Shown here piece after piece: positions 34,914 through 43,795 of a stretch of DNA of 64,000 nt. Source of the DNA: Azoarcus indigens. GTDB taxonomy: Bacteria > Pseudomonadota > Gammaproteobacteria > Burkholderiales > Rhodocyclaceae. The first letter of the stretch is position 1, and each line of letters begins with the position of its first letter. The notes beneath the pieces were generated by a model. That model had not been told where the DNA came from, ran no database searches, and saw only the letters and a list, made by a program, of their open reading frames with translations. Position numbers and translations under genes: made by a program. The stretch is from NCBI RefSeq assembly GCF_004361735.1, contig NZ_SNVV01000010.1, forward strand, positions 124,001 to 188,000. Reading direction: 5' to 3'.

Positions 34914-35627
34914 ATGCCTGAAACCGGCTATTTCGCCGTCTTCCTGATAGGCCTCCTTGGCGGTACCCACTGCGTCAGCATGTGCGGTGGCATCGTCGGG
35001 GCGCTTAGCGTGCAGGTCAAGCTGCCGTCCGAGCAGACCCGTCAGTGGCCTATCCATCTGGCGTACAACCTCGGCCGCATCACCACCTACACGGTGGTGG
35101 GGGCGCTGCTGGGTGCAATTGGTTCGGTTGGCTTGCTGTATAGCGGGGTTTTGCCGGTACAGATCACCTTGTATGTATTGGCCAATCTGATGCTGGTGGC
35201 CCTCGGGTTGTATCTCACCGGTTTTACTCGTGTGTTGGCGCCGGTGGAGCGTATGGGGCATCGGCTCTGGCGCACGGTGCAGCCGGCGACGCGGCGCTTC
35301 CTGCCGGCGCGTTCGCCCAAGCAGGCTTTTCCGCTCGGATTGCTTTGGGGGTTTTTGCCCTGCGGCCTGGTGTACAGCGTGCTCGCGGCGGCATTGGTGA
35401 CGGGGTCTGCGAGCCGGGGCGCCGGCCTGATGCTGGCTTTTGGCCTGGGAACCCTACCGAACCTGTTGCTCGCCGGGCTGCTGTTCAAGCGCTTTCGGGA
35501 TATCACCCGGAACAGTCGGGTTCGTTTGGCCGCAGGGCTGATGGTGATGGGCTTCGGCGTTTTCGGCCTCATCAATGCCCCTTCGCTTGGCGGCAGCCTG
35601 TGGAATGGCGTGCTTTGCGTGGTTTGA
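34914..35627 (+). CDS. Sulfite exporter TauE/SafE- or DsbD-like membrane protein (COG2836 type)
   Basis: A 237-residue protein with about six transmembrane helices. The first helix carries GGTHCVSMCGG, a cysteine pair typical of the DsbD_2/TauE-SafE-like group, and a later helix has WGFLPCGLVYSVLAAAL, which supplies the second conserved cysteine. Relatives often sit next to cbb3 oxidase, haem or copper genes and are suspected of handling copper or reductant across the membrane; the substrate is unproven. It is placed between hemN and the copper cluster, which supports such a role. Confidence 0.8.
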   Translation: MPETGYFAVFLIGLLGGTHCVSMCGGIVGALSVQVKLPSEQTRQWPIHLAYNLGRITTYTVVGALLGAIGSVGLLYSGVLPVQITLYVLANLMLVALGLYLTGFTRVLAPVERMGHRLWRTVQPATRRFLPARSPKQAFPLGLLWGFLPCGLVYSVLAAALVTGSASRGAGLMLAFGLGTLPNLLLAGLLFKRFRDITRNSRVRLAAGLMVMGFGVFGLINAPSLGGSLWNGVLCVV

Positions 35628-35636
35628 GCCGCCGCT

Positions 35637-36041
35637 TCAGGCGCTGAGGGCGCGGAGGATGGGGCAGGGGGCTGCGGTATCGCCGTGGCGGCAGCAATCC
35701 ACCAGTTCTGCCAGCGCATTGCGCATTTCCTGCAACTGGGCGATCCGGGCGTCGATCAGGCTCACCTTGTCCTGAGCCAGAGTGCGCGCCTTCACTCGAT
35801 CCGTCTCCTCATTCAGCGACAGCAGCGTTTCGATCTCTTCCAGCGAGAAACCCAGATGCTGTGCGCGCTTGATGGCCCGCAGCCGGGCGAGTTCCGTTTC
35901 GCTGTATGTACGATAGCCGCCGCCGACCGCTTCTGGCTGAGGCAGCAGGCCGCGCCGCTGGTAGTAGCGTATGGTTTCCACATTGACCTGCGCTGCTCTT
36001 GCGAGGGTGCCTATGGTGTAGCTGGGGGAAGGGGCTGCCAT
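35637..36041 (-). CDS. MerR-family heavy-metal-responsive regulator
   Basis: A 134-residue MerR protein: helix-turn-helix at the N-terminus (YTIGTLARAAQVNVETIRYYQRRGLLP), a dimerisation helix, and a C-terminal metal loop CCRHGDTAAPC with cysteines nine residues apart, as in mercury MerR. The position of MerR Cys82 / CueR Ser77 is a threonine (in EETDRVK), so the third mercury ligand is absent. It diverges from the CopA ATPase with a MerR-type operator in between. Cu(I)/Ag(I) sensing is the best guess from context, but the site differs from CueR. The ATG at 36041 gives the normal length. Confidence 0.9.
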   Translation of the reverse strand: MAAPSPSYTIGTLARAAQVNVETIRYYQRRGLLPQPEAVGGGYRTYSETELARLRAIKRAQHLGFSLEEIETLLSLNEETDRVKARTLAQDKVSLIDARIAQLQEMRNALAELVDCCRHGDTAAPCPILRALSA

Positions 36042-36048
36042 GATGGTG

Positions 36049-36080
36049 TTGACTCCGTACTTGAGTACGGTGTTTAGACT
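36049..36080 (+). promoter_or_regulatory. MerR-type operator/promoter of the CopA-CopZ genes
   Basis: TTGACT (36049-36054) and a -10-like TTAGAC/TAGACT beginning at 36074-36075 are separated by 19-20 bp, the long spacer that MerR proteins untwist. Between them is the dyad CCGTACTTGAGTACGG, which differs by one base from the core of the classical mercury mer operator. CueR-type copper operators have a different dyad. Confidence 0.85.
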
Positions 36081-36114
36081 GCATCCTGACTGCTTTATCC
36101 GCAAGAGGATCACC

Positions 36115-38547
36115 ATGGCAAGCCACACCCTGGCTGCTGGCCCGCAAGGGGCTGCTGACAATACGCGTACGCTGGATCTGCCGGTTGCCGGCATGACCTG
36201 CGCTGCCTGCGCCACTCGCATCGAGAAAGTGCTCAACCGCTTGCCCGGGGTTGCGGCGACGGTGAACCTCGCCACCGAGAAAGCCCATGTGACGCTGGAG
36301 GGCGGACAGACCGACGCCGAAGCGGTGATCGGCAGTATCCGCAAGGCGGGCTTTCAGGTGCCGGAGGCTGATCTGGAGTTGGCGATAGCCGGAATGAGCT
36401 GTGCCGCGTGTGCGACCCGACTCGAGAAGGTGCTGAACCGGCTTCCGGGCGTGCAGGCCAGCGTCAGCTTCGCTAGGGAACGGGCCAGCCTGCATTACAC
36501 CCCCGGGCTGTCGACCGTGGATAGTATCAAGGCCGCGGTCGCGCATGCAGGATTCGAGGCGCACGAGACCGGCGCTGCCCAGCGGGAACAAGAGCGGGAC
36601 CGCCAGAGGCAGGCCTGGAATGCGGAACTGAGGCGCTTCTGGATTGCGGCGCTGTTGTCGCTGCCTTTGCTGGCGCAGATGCCAGCCATGTTCGGCGCCG
36701 GTTGGGGCGGAGAGGGGCATCACGACATCGTGCCACGCTGGCTGCAGCTGATTCTCGCCACGCCCGTCCAATTCTGGATTGGTGCCCGTTTCTATCGCGG
36801 CGCCTGGTCGGCGCTTCGCGGGGGCGGGGCCAACATGGACGTACTGGTGGCGCTGGGTACCAGCATGGCCTACTTCTACAGCCTGGCAGTGACGCTGGGC
36901 GGCTGGCACGAGCTCCATGTGTATTTCGAGGCCTCGGCCACCATCATCACCCTGGTGTTGCTGGGAAAGCTGCTGGAGGCGCGCGCGAAGGCGCGTACTG
37001 GCGCGGCGCTGGACGCGCTGCTGCGCCTGCAGCCGCGGCAGGCCTGGGTAGAGCGGGACGGCGTGGTCGTGGAGGTGCCGGTGGACAGCCTGCAGCCCGG
37101 GGACGAATTCATCCTCCGCCCTGGCGACGCAGTGCCGGTCGATGGCGTCGTCGTCTCGGGCCGTTCGGCGGTCAATGAGGCCATGCTCACCGGCGAAAGC
37201 CTGCCGGTGGACAAGCAGGTGGATGATGAGGTCTATGCCGCCACCTTGAATGGCGAGGGAGTATTGCGCTGCCGCGCCACCGGCGTCGGCGCGGCGACCC
37301 TGCTGGCCGGCATTATCCGGCTGGTGGAGCAGGCGCAAGGCTCCAAGGCGCCGGTGCAGCGCTTGGCCGACCGCATCTCGGCGATATTCGTGCCGGTGGT
37401 CGTCGGTATCGCATTGCTCACCTTCATTGGCTGGTGGCTGTATGCCGGCGATTTCTCCCAGGCCTTGATCAATGCGGTGGCGGTGCTGGTGATTGCCTGC
37501 CCCTGCGCACTCGGGCTGGCTACGCCGACCGCCATCATGGTCGGGACCGGGCAGGGTGCGCGCGCCGGCATGCTGGTGAAGAACGCGACTGCGCTGGAAC
37601 TGGCGGAACGCATCTCGGTGCTCGCGGTAGACAAGACCGGCACCCTCACCGAAGGTGCGCCGCGAGTAGTGGACGTCCGCCCGGCGGCAGGCTGGACGCG
37701 GGACGGGTTGCTGGCCCTGGCGGCCGCGCTGGAGCGGACCAGCAGCCATCCCATTGCCCAGGCCATCCTGGCCGCCGTTGAAGGAGTGACCGTGCCAGCG
37801 GATGAATTGCGGGATGTTCGTGCCGTGGGCGGACGCGGCATCGAAGGGCGTCTGGCGGAGCAAATAGTGCTGGTCGGCTCGCCTGCCTTCCTCGAGGAGC
37901 GCGCGATTGCGCTGCCAGCCGCTGAGGTGGCGGCTTTGGCAGCCCAGGGGCAGACCCTGGTGGCGGTGGCGATGGATGGCGCCTACGCCGGGGTGATCGG
38001 CGTTGCCGACCGCCTGAGGCCGGATTCGGCGGCGGCGGTGAGGCGCCTGCGCGAGCTTGGCCTGCGGGTGGTGATGCTGACTGGCGACCATGAAGCCACC
38101 GCGCGGGCAATCGCCGCCGAAGCGGGCGTCGACGAGTGGCAGGCCAATGTGCTGCCGGGCGACAAGGCAGTGGTGGTCGAGGCGCTGAAGCAGGGCGGCG
38201 AGAGGGTCGGCATGGCGGGCGATGGCATCAACGATGCGCCTGCGCTGGTAGCGGCGGACGTGTCCTTCGCGGTGGGCGTGGGCGCCGACATTGCGGTGGA
38301 GGCGGCCGACATCACGCTGGTGCGGAACAGCCTCGCTGGCGTGGCGGATGCGATCTCGCTGTCGCGGGCGACGCTGCGGCGCATTAGGCTGAACCTGTTC
38401 TTCGCCTTCATCTACAACGTGGTGGGCATCCCGCTGGCGGTGCTGGGACTGCTGAATCCGGTGATTGCCGGCGCCGCCATGGCGATGAGTTCGGTTTCCG
38501 TGGTGAGCAATTCCCTGCTGCTGCGTCGCTGGCGGCCACGGGCCTGA
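36115..38547 (+). CDS. copA: Cu(+)-exporting P1B-type ATPase CopA
   Basis: An 810-residue P1B ATPase with two N-terminal heavy-metal domains (GMTCAAC, C29/C32; GMSCAAC, C96/C99). The membrane site CPC is at 462-464, the phosphorylated D506 lies in DKTGTLT, and the hinge is GDGINDAPAL. The last helices hold YNVVGIPLA and MSSVSVVSNS, the determinants of Cu(I)/Ag(I) transport in subgroup P1B-1. It exports cytoplasmic copper and complements CcoI, which serves oxidase assembly. The ATG follows AAGAGGA. It is followed by a CopZ-like chaperone gene 26 bases later and controlled by the divergent MerR-type gene. Confidence 0.96.
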   Translation: MASHTLAAGPQGAADNTRTLDLPVAGMTCAACATRIEKVLNRLPGVAATVNLATEKAHVTLEGGQTDAEAVIGSIRKAGFQVPEADLELAIAGMSCAACATRLEKVLNRLPGVQASVSFARERASLHYTPGLSTVDSIKAAVAHAGFEAHETGAAQREQERDRQRQAWNAELRRFWIAALLSLPLLAQMPAMFGAGWGGEGHHDIVPRWLQLILATPVQFWIGARFYRGAWSALRGGGANMDVLVALGTSMAYFYSLAVTLGGWHELHVYFEASATIITLVLLGKLLEARAKARTGAALDALLRLQPRQAWVERDGVVVEVPVDSLQPGDEFILRPGDAVPVDGVVVSGRSAVNEAMLTGESLPVDKQVDDEVYAATLNGEGVLRCRATGVGAATLLAGIIRLVEQAQGSKAPVQRLADRISAIFVPVVVGIALLTFIGWWLYAGDFSQALINAVAVLVIACPCALGLATPTAIMVGTGQGARAGMLVKNATALELAERISVLAVDKTGTLTEGAPRVVDVRPAAGWTRDGLLALAAALERTSSHPIAQAILAAVEGVTVPADELRDVRAVGGRGIEGRLAEQIVLVGSPAFLEERAIALPAAEVAALAAQGQTLVAVAMDGAYAGVIGVADRLRPDSAAAVRRLRELGLRVVMLTGDHEATARAIAAEAGVDEWQANVLPGDKAVVVEALKQGGERVGMAGDGINDAPALVAADVSFAVGVGADIAVEAADITLVRNSLAGVADAISLSRATLRRIRLNLFFAFIYNVVGIPLAVLGLLNPVIAGAAMAMSSVSVVSNSLLLRRWRPRA

Positions 38548-38573
38548 TTTCTTTATCCAGAAGGAGTGGTGCA

Positions 38574-38786
38574 ATGAGTGAAGTGACGATCAAGGTCGCC
38601 GGTATGAGCTGCGGCGGCTGCGTGCGTAACGTGACTGGCGTGCTGCAGGCGCTGCCCGGGGTGGAGCGGGCTGAGGTGTCGCTGGAGGCCGGAGAGGCCA
38701 AGGTGGTGTTCGATCCGGCCAAGGTCTCGGTGGAGGGCCTGTGCCAGGCAGTGGATGACGCCGGCTTCGAGGCTGCCAGCGCTTGA
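38574..38786 (+). CDS. copZ: CopZ-like copper chaperone (heavy-metal-associated domain)
   Basis: A 70-residue single HMA domain with GMSCGGC metal site (cysteines 13 and 16 of the frame) and the ferredoxin-like beta-alpha-beta pattern ending DDAGFEA. It delivers Cu(I) to the N-terminal domains of CopA. GAAGGAG precedes the ATG, and it lies in the CopA operon. Size is exactly that of CopZ/Atx1-type proteins. Confidence 0.93.
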   Translation: MSEVTIKVAGMSCGGCVRNVTGVLQALPGVERAEVSLEAGEAKVVFDPAKVSVEGLCQAVDDAGFEAASA

Positions 38787-38805
38787 TCTTTCCCTGCCCT
38801 GCGAG

Positions 38806-41685
38806 CTAGGCGCCGCCGCGGGTGCCGGTCGCCCGCAGCAGGGCTTCCATGCTTCCGGCTGGCAAGGGGCGGGAGAACAGGTAACCCTGGCCTTCGTCGC
38901 AGCCATGCTCCAGCAGGAACTGATGCTGTGCCGGGGTTTCCACCCCTTCGGCCAGCACGCTCAGGCCGAGGTTGCGGGCGATGCCGACGATGGTGCGGGT
39001 GATGTTGGCATCGTCCTTATCGGCGGGCAGATCGTTGATGAAGGAGCGGTCTATTTTCAGCCGATCCAGCTGGAAGCGCTTCAGGTAGGCGAGGCTGGAG
39101 TAACCCGTGCCGAAGTCGTCGATGGCAAGGCCCACGCCCAGCACCTTCAAGGCTCTGAGCGTGGCGGCCGCGCTGTCGGCGTCGGTCATCAGGGTGCTTT
39201 CCGTCAGCTCGATTTCCAGCAGATCAGGCGGCAGGCCGGTTTCCGCCAGCACCGTCGCCACCGTCTCGACGAAGTCGCCGTGGTGCAGCTGTACCGCCGA
39301 GGCGTTCACCGCCACCTGGAGGTCGCCGAGCCCTGCCTGTCGCCAGGCCTGGGCCTGGGCGCAGGCGGTTTTCAGGATCCAGCGGCCGATGGGAACGATG
39401 AGGCCGGTATCCTCCGCCACCGGGATGAAGCGGTCGGGCGGGATGTTGCCGCGTTCGCCCGCGTGCCAGCGCAGCAGCGCTTCGCAGCCGATCAAGCGGC
39501 CACCGGCGAGCTCTACCTGGGGCTGGTAGTGCACCGAGAGTTCATTACGGGCTTCGGCTTGGCGCAGCAGGTTTTCCAGCTCCAGCCGTTCCCTGACCTG
39601 GAGGTTCATCTCCGCGGTGAAGAACTTGTAGGTGTTACGGCCGGCGGACTTGGCGTGGTACATGGCCGCATCCGCGTTGCGCAGCAGCGTTTCCGCGTCT
39701 TCGCCGTCCTGCGGCCACACGGCAATGCCTATGCTGGGCGTGACCGAGAGCTCATAGCGGCCGATCAGGAAGGGCGCGGCGAACTGGCGGACGATGCGCT
39801 CGGCGTGGCTGGCGATTTCGGTTGCTGCGCCGGTATGGCGCAGCACCAGGATGAACTCGTCGCCGCCGGAGCGACCCACCGTGTCGCCGTCGCCGGCGAG
39901 GGTGCGTAGCCGGGCGGCGACTTGCTGCAGCAGGGCGTCGCCCACGCCGTGACCAAGGGAGTCGTTCACATTCTTGAAGCGGTCGAGATCGATGAACAGC
40001 AGGGCTGCCGGTGTGCCGTCCTGGCGGGCGGCTTCGATGGCCTCGTCCATCCGCTGCCGCAGCAGGGCGCGATTGGGCAGCTCGGTCAGCGGGTCGAACT
40101 CGGCCAGCCGGCGTAGCCGCGCCTCTGCTTCCTTGCGGGCGCTGATGTCCGCCAGTGCGCCGACGTAGTGGGCGACCTGGCCCTCTTCGTTGGCGACCGC
40201 ATTGATAGAGAGTTGTACCGGCAGCATGCTCTGCATGCCCAGGCGCAGGGTGGCTTCGCCGTTCCAGGCGCCGGCCTGGGCCAGGGCATGCTGCACCGGG
40301 GCGAGGCCCTGATCGCCGACGCTGATGAGGTCCGCAGCGCAGGTGCCGGGGCCAGCCAATTCGGGCTGGTTGCCGATGAGCCGGAGGAAGGCGGGATTGA
40401 CGGAGAGGAAGCGGAAGTGCTCGTCCAGCACCATCATCGCCTCGTTGCCGGATTCGAACACCCGGGAGGAGAGCTGCAACTGGCGATTGCTCTCCCGCAG
40501 GGCCGCGCTGCTCAGGGCCAGTTCGTTGTGATACATGGCGAAGCGCCCGGACAGCCAGCGCGACAGCAGTACCCCGAGCAGCAAGGTGGTGGCGGTACAC
40601 AGGCCCAGCGCGATCAGCGCCAGCCGCAGCCGCTGATGGGCGCTCTGCTGCAGGGCTATGCGCTCGCGGTCGAGGATGTCGTCCAGTTCATTCAGGCCGA
40701 TGCTGGCCACGAGGTACCAGCCCCAGGGCTCATGTTGGCTGACGTAGGCGAGGCGGTGCTGGCTGCCGTGGGCGGTGCTCTGAACCAGCTCCAGCTTGCC
40801 GCCGCCGTGCCGGGCGGTGTCGAGGGCCTGCTTGGTCCAGTCGGCGGCGGGGCCGAGGGCTGCGGGGCGCAGTCCGCTCTTCTCGGTGGGCAGGCGGGGC
40901 TCGAGCAGAACCTCGCCATCCAGCGTCAGCACGCCAACCACCCCGTCCGGGTGGAAGCGCAGCGCCGCGATGCGGGCCAGCGCTTCACGCTGCAGGTCGG
41001 CCTCCACCTCGTGCAGATATTCGCCAGCGCCTATCACCCATCCCAGTGGTTCGAAGCGGCGTACGTAGGCCAGCTTGTCTGCCATCTCGTTCGGGTGGTC
41101 GGGGCGATACCAGCGGTAGCGGGAGTAGCCGCGGCCTTCGGGATTCTTTGTCGCGTCCAGCAGCCCGCGCATGATGTAGTGGCCGGTGTCGTCGCGATTG
41201 TTCCATAGCGGGCTGCCCTCCCGCTCCGGGTTGGTGGGCAGCAGCACGCAATTGCCGTGGAGATCGTCGATGAAGTAGTAGCCGCGGCCGTGGAGGAAGC
41301 GCATCGGCCGTAAGGCTTCTACGATGAGGGTGCGGAGGCGCTCAGGTGGTAAACGGTCCTTTTCCCGCTCGTACAGGTGTTCGATCATATCGATGACCTG
41401 ATCAACATGCTCCCGCAGCGCGGTCTTGGCCTTTTCCTCCCGGCTGGCACGCTGAAATTCCAGATAGTTGGCAAGTGCCGCCAGTTCGTCGCGCAGATGG
41501 GCTTCGTGGGCGGCCAGCGTTTCCTCCTCCTGGCTGGCAAGGCGGGTTTCCAGCTCCCTGCTGTCGTGGAGGATGGAGAGAATGCCTATCGTGCCCGCCA
41601 TGGCGACGACCAAGCACAGCATGCCTGCCGTCAACAGGTGGGGCAGGCTGCGTTCATCGAGGCGGAACAGGCGGCTGAGGAGCAA
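38806..41685 (-). CDS. Membrane cache-PAS-GGDEF-EAL c-di-GMP signalling protein
   Basis: A 959-residue sensor. Domains in order: N-terminal transmembrane helix (about 18-40), a periplasmic cache region of two halves (GRGYYFIDDLHGN and later EPWGWYLVASIG), a second helix near 355-378, PAS (about 410-520), GGDEF with intact motif at 607-611, and EAL with intact EAL at 735-737 and the later DDFGTGYSSLAYLK. The inhibitory RxxD site before GGDEF is missing. Both cyclase and phosphodiesterase motifs are complete, so the net activity cannot be read. It is convergent with copZ; no partner gene is nearby. The ligand of the cache part is unknown. Confidence 0.92.
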   Translation of the reverse strand: MLLSRLFRLDERSLPHLLTAGMLCLVVAMAGTIGILSILHDSRELETRLASQEEETLAAHEAHLRDELAALANYLEFQRASREEKAKTALREHVDQVIDMIEHLYEREKDRLPPERLRTLIVEALRPMRFLHGRGYYFIDDLHGNCVLLPTNPEREGSPLWNNRDDTGHYIMRGLLDATKNPEGRGYSRYRWYRPDHPNEMADKLAYVRRFEPLGWVIGAGEYLHEVEADLQREALARIAALRFHPDGVVGVLTLDGEVLLEPRLPTEKSGLRPAALGPAADWTKQALDTARHGGGKLELVQSTAHGSQHRLAYVSQHEPWGWYLVASIGLNELDDILDRERIALQQSAHQRLRLALIALGLCTATTLLLGVLLSRWLSGRFAMYHNELALSSAALRESNRQLQLSSRVFESGNEAMMVLDEHFRFLSVNPAFLRLIGNQPELAGPGTCAADLISVGDQGLAPVQHALAQAGAWNGEATLRLGMQSMLPVQLSINAVANEEGQVAHYVGALADISARKEAEARLRRLAEFDPLTELPNRALLRQRMDEAIEAARQDGTPAALLFIDLDRFKNVNDSLGHGVGDALLQQVAARLRTLAGDGDTVGRSGGDEFILVLRHTGAATEIASHAERIVRQFAAPFLIGRYELSVTPSIGIAVWPQDGEDAETLLRNADAAMYHAKSAGRNTYKFFTAEMNLQVRERLELENLLRQAEARNELSVHYQPQVELAGGRLIGCEALLRWHAGERGNIPPDRFIPVAEDTGLIVPIGRWILKTACAQAQAWRQAGLGDLQVAVNASAVQLHHGDFVETVATVLAETGLPPDLLEIELTESTLMTDADSAAATLRALKVLGVGLAIDDFGTGYSSLAYLKRFQLDRLKIDRSFINDLPADKDDANITRTIVGIARNLGLSVLAEGVETPAQHQFLLEHGCDEGQGYLFSRPLPAGSMEALLRATGTRGGA

Positions 41686-41909
41686 TTTGGAGGTGGCGCA
41701 GCCGGCGGAGGGGAGTGGTCGTGCAGAATAAGACTTTTGATATATGCAAGCCAGCCGTTCGCGAGCGCTTCGTGACCCGATTCACAGTGAGTAGGAAGGA
41801 TGGATGGCGCGACTGCCTGTTGCGATGGAGGTAGGGCGGCCCGCGGTCCCGCCGCCGACACGGGGCGGAGGTGCTCTGGCGAGACAGGGTGGGGCGCGGG
41901 ATTTGCTCT

Positions 41910-41915
41910 TATAAT
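41910..41915 (+). promoter_or_regulatory. ppa: Consensus -10 element upstream of ppa
   Basis: A perfect TATAAT lies 29 bases ahead of the pyrophosphatase ATG, giving a short leader of about 20 nt. A clear -35 box is not evident. A GGGAGGG ribosome site follows at 41934-41940. Confidence 0.55.
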
Positions 41916-41943
41916 CCCGGCCACTTTTTCCATGGGAGGGTAT

Positions 41944-42471
41944 ATGGGCTTCGACCTCGTGAAGGCTGGCAAAGACGTGCCGAACGACATCAACGTGATC
42001 ATCGAGATTCCGGCGCAGGCGGATCCGATCAAGTTCGAGGTGGACAAGGACAGTGGCGCGGTCTTCGTCGACCGCTTCATGGGTACCTCCATGCGCTATC
42101 CATTGAACTACGGCTACGTGCCCCACACCGTGGCCGGCGATGGTGACCCGGTGGACGTACTGGTGGTGACGCCTTTCCCGCTGCTGCCTGGCGTGGTCAT
42201 CCGCTGCCGTCCGGTGGGCGTGTTGAAGATGGAAGACGAGTCCGGCGTGGATGCCAAGGTCGTCGCGGTGCCGGTGTCCAAGCTGACCCCGCTGTACGAC
42301 AAGGTGCAGAGCATCGATGACCTGCCCGAGTTGCTGATGAAGCAGACGGTGCATTTCTTCGAGCACTACAAGGACCTGGAACCGGGCAAGTGGGTGAAGG
42401 TTGTCGGCTGGGGTTCGCTGGACGAAGCGCGGCAGGAGATCCTGGACGGCATCGCCAAGGCCGCCAAGTAA
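41944..42471 (+). CDS. ppa: Inorganic pyrophosphatase (family I)
   Basis: A 175-residue soluble pyrophosphatase, the normal bacterial length. It has the E-K-D/metal-binding features [32 protein letters not shown] and the catalytic DGDPVDVLV. It hydrolyses pyrophosphate from biosynthetic reactions and is essential in most bacteria. The start at 41944 follows GGGAGGG; a frame extending upstream to 41800 has no support. The gene is monocistronic between its own promoter and a strong terminator. Confidence 0.97.
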   Translation: MGFDLVKAGKDVPNDINVIIEIPAQADPIKFEVDKDSGAVFVDRFMGTSMRYPLNYGYVPHTVAGDGDPVDVLVVTPFPLLPGVVIRCRPVGVLKMEDESGVDAKVVAVPVSKLTPLYDKVQSIDDLPELLMKQTVHFFEHYKDLEPGKWVKVVGWGSLDEARQEILDGIAKAAK

Positions 42472-42516
42472 GCTCGGCTGGCGATGCGCCTGCGGCCGGG
42501 AGGCCGGGGCACCGCG

Positions 42517-42545
42517 GGGCCCGCTTCGGCGGGCCCTGTTCTTTT
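42517..42545 (+). terminator. Intrinsic terminator with UUCG tetraloop after ppa
   Basis: GGGCCCGC at 42517-42524 pairs with 42529-42536 around a TTCG loop, followed by TGTTCTTTT. It separates ppa from the convergent FemAB-like gene. Confidence 0.9.
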
Positions 42546-42556
42546 CCGGTGGGGTT

Positions 42557-43702
42557 TCAGCTGTTCTCGCGCCGGAAGGGGGTGCGCTCCGAGAGCTCGT
42601 CCAGGTAGAAGCGCATGCCCTCCGCTTCCTGGGCGAGAAAGCGATCGACCGCGTCGCGGAAACGCGGGTCGGCGATCCAGTGGGCCGAGCGGGTAGGAAC
42701 CGGCTCCAGCCCCCGCGCCAGCTTGTGTTCGCCCTGGGCGCCGCCCTCGAAGCGGGACAAGCCCTGGCCGATGGCGTACTCGATTGCCTGGTAGTAGCAG
42801 AGCTCGAAGTGCAGGAAGGGCAGGTGCTCGGTTGCGCCCCAGTAGCGGCCGTACAGGGCTTCCTCGTCGCAGAGGAAGAAGGCGCCGGCGAGCGGTTCAC
42901 CAGCGCGTTCGGCCAACAGCAGGCGGACCTGATCCGGTTGTCTGTCGGCCAGCTGGATGAAGAAAGCCGGGCTGAGATAGGGCGTGGAGCGGTGCAGCGC
43001 GTAGGTGGTGGCGTAGCAGCGGTAAAAGAAGGCCCAGTCCTGGGCGCTCGCCATGCGACCGTCCAGCCAGCGCAGGGCCAGGCCGTGCTCGGCGGCCCGG
43101 CGGCGCTCCTGGCGGATCTTCTTGCGTTTGTCGTGGTTGAGGCTGGCGAGGAAATCGTCGAAATCATGGTAGCCGGCGTTGCGCCAGTGGAACTGCACGC
43201 CATGGCGGATCAGCAGGCCGGCGTCGCGCATCCAAGCCGCCTCCTCCTCGGTGGGGAAGAGCAGGTGCAGCGAGGAGAGCCGGCTTTGGCGAGCCATCTC
43301 CAGCGTGGCGGCGAGCAGCTGTCGGCGGGAATCGACGCTGCTGCCCAGCAGCCGGGCGCCGGGGATGGGGGTGAAGGGTACGGCGGACAACCATTTCGGG
43401 TAGTAGTCCAACCCATGGCGCTGGTAGGCATCCGCCCAGGCCCAGTCGAACACGTATTCGCCGTAGGAGTGCTGCTTGGCATAGAGGGGCAGGGCGGCGA
43501 CAGGCGTGCCGTCCTGCCACAAGGTCGCATGACGGGGTGTCCAGCCGGTTTCCGGGCCGGCACAGCCGGTGGTTTCCAGGGTGTGGAGGTAGGCATGGGA
43601 GAGGCAAGCCTGGCCGCCAGCGATGGCGTTCCAGTCTTGCTCCTGGACTTGTTCCAGGCGGGAAAGCAGGTGAAATCCGTCCGCGAAGGGCATCGTGGTC
43701 AT
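42557..43702 (-). CDS. FemAB-like / GNAT-fold acyltransferase family protein (PF04339 type)
   Basis: A 381-residue protein of the family formerly called DUF482, related to peptidyltransferase FemAB and GNAT enzymes. Typical segments are EYVFDWAWADAYQRHG with YYPKWLSAVPFTPIPG, a second half with NHDKRKKIRQERR, and the conserved GRYWGATEHLPFLHFELCYYQAIEYAI and FEGGAQGEHKLARG. The reaction is not established. The first of two ATGs four codons apart is used. It lies divergent from nadE with a 93-base gap. Confidence 0.85.
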   Translation of the reverse strand: MTTMPFADGFHLLSRLEQVQEQDWNAIAGGQACLSHAYLHTLETTGCAGPETGWTPRHATLWQDGTPVAALPLYAKQHSYGEYVFDWAWADAYQRHGLDYYPKWLSAVPFTPIPGARLLGSSVDSRRQLLAATLEMARQSRLSSLHLLFPTEEEAAWMRDAGLLIRHGVQFHWRNAGYHDFDDFLASLNHDKRKKIRQERRRAAEHGLALRWLDGRMASAQDWAFFYRCYATTYALHRSTPYLSPAFFIQLADRQPDQVRLLLAERAGEPLAGAFFLCDEEALYGRYWGATEHLPFLHFELCYYQAIEYAIGQGLSRFEGGAQGEHKLARGLEPVPTRSAHWIADPRFRDAVDRFLAQEAEGMRFYLDELSERTPFRRENS

Positions 43703-43795
43703 CTCTGGCTGGGGAGCCCTGAAAGGTCGTCGCTGCGCCCTCCCGGGCGTGTGGCGAGGGCACGGCGGTCATCATGAAGCGGTATAGTTGAGGCC

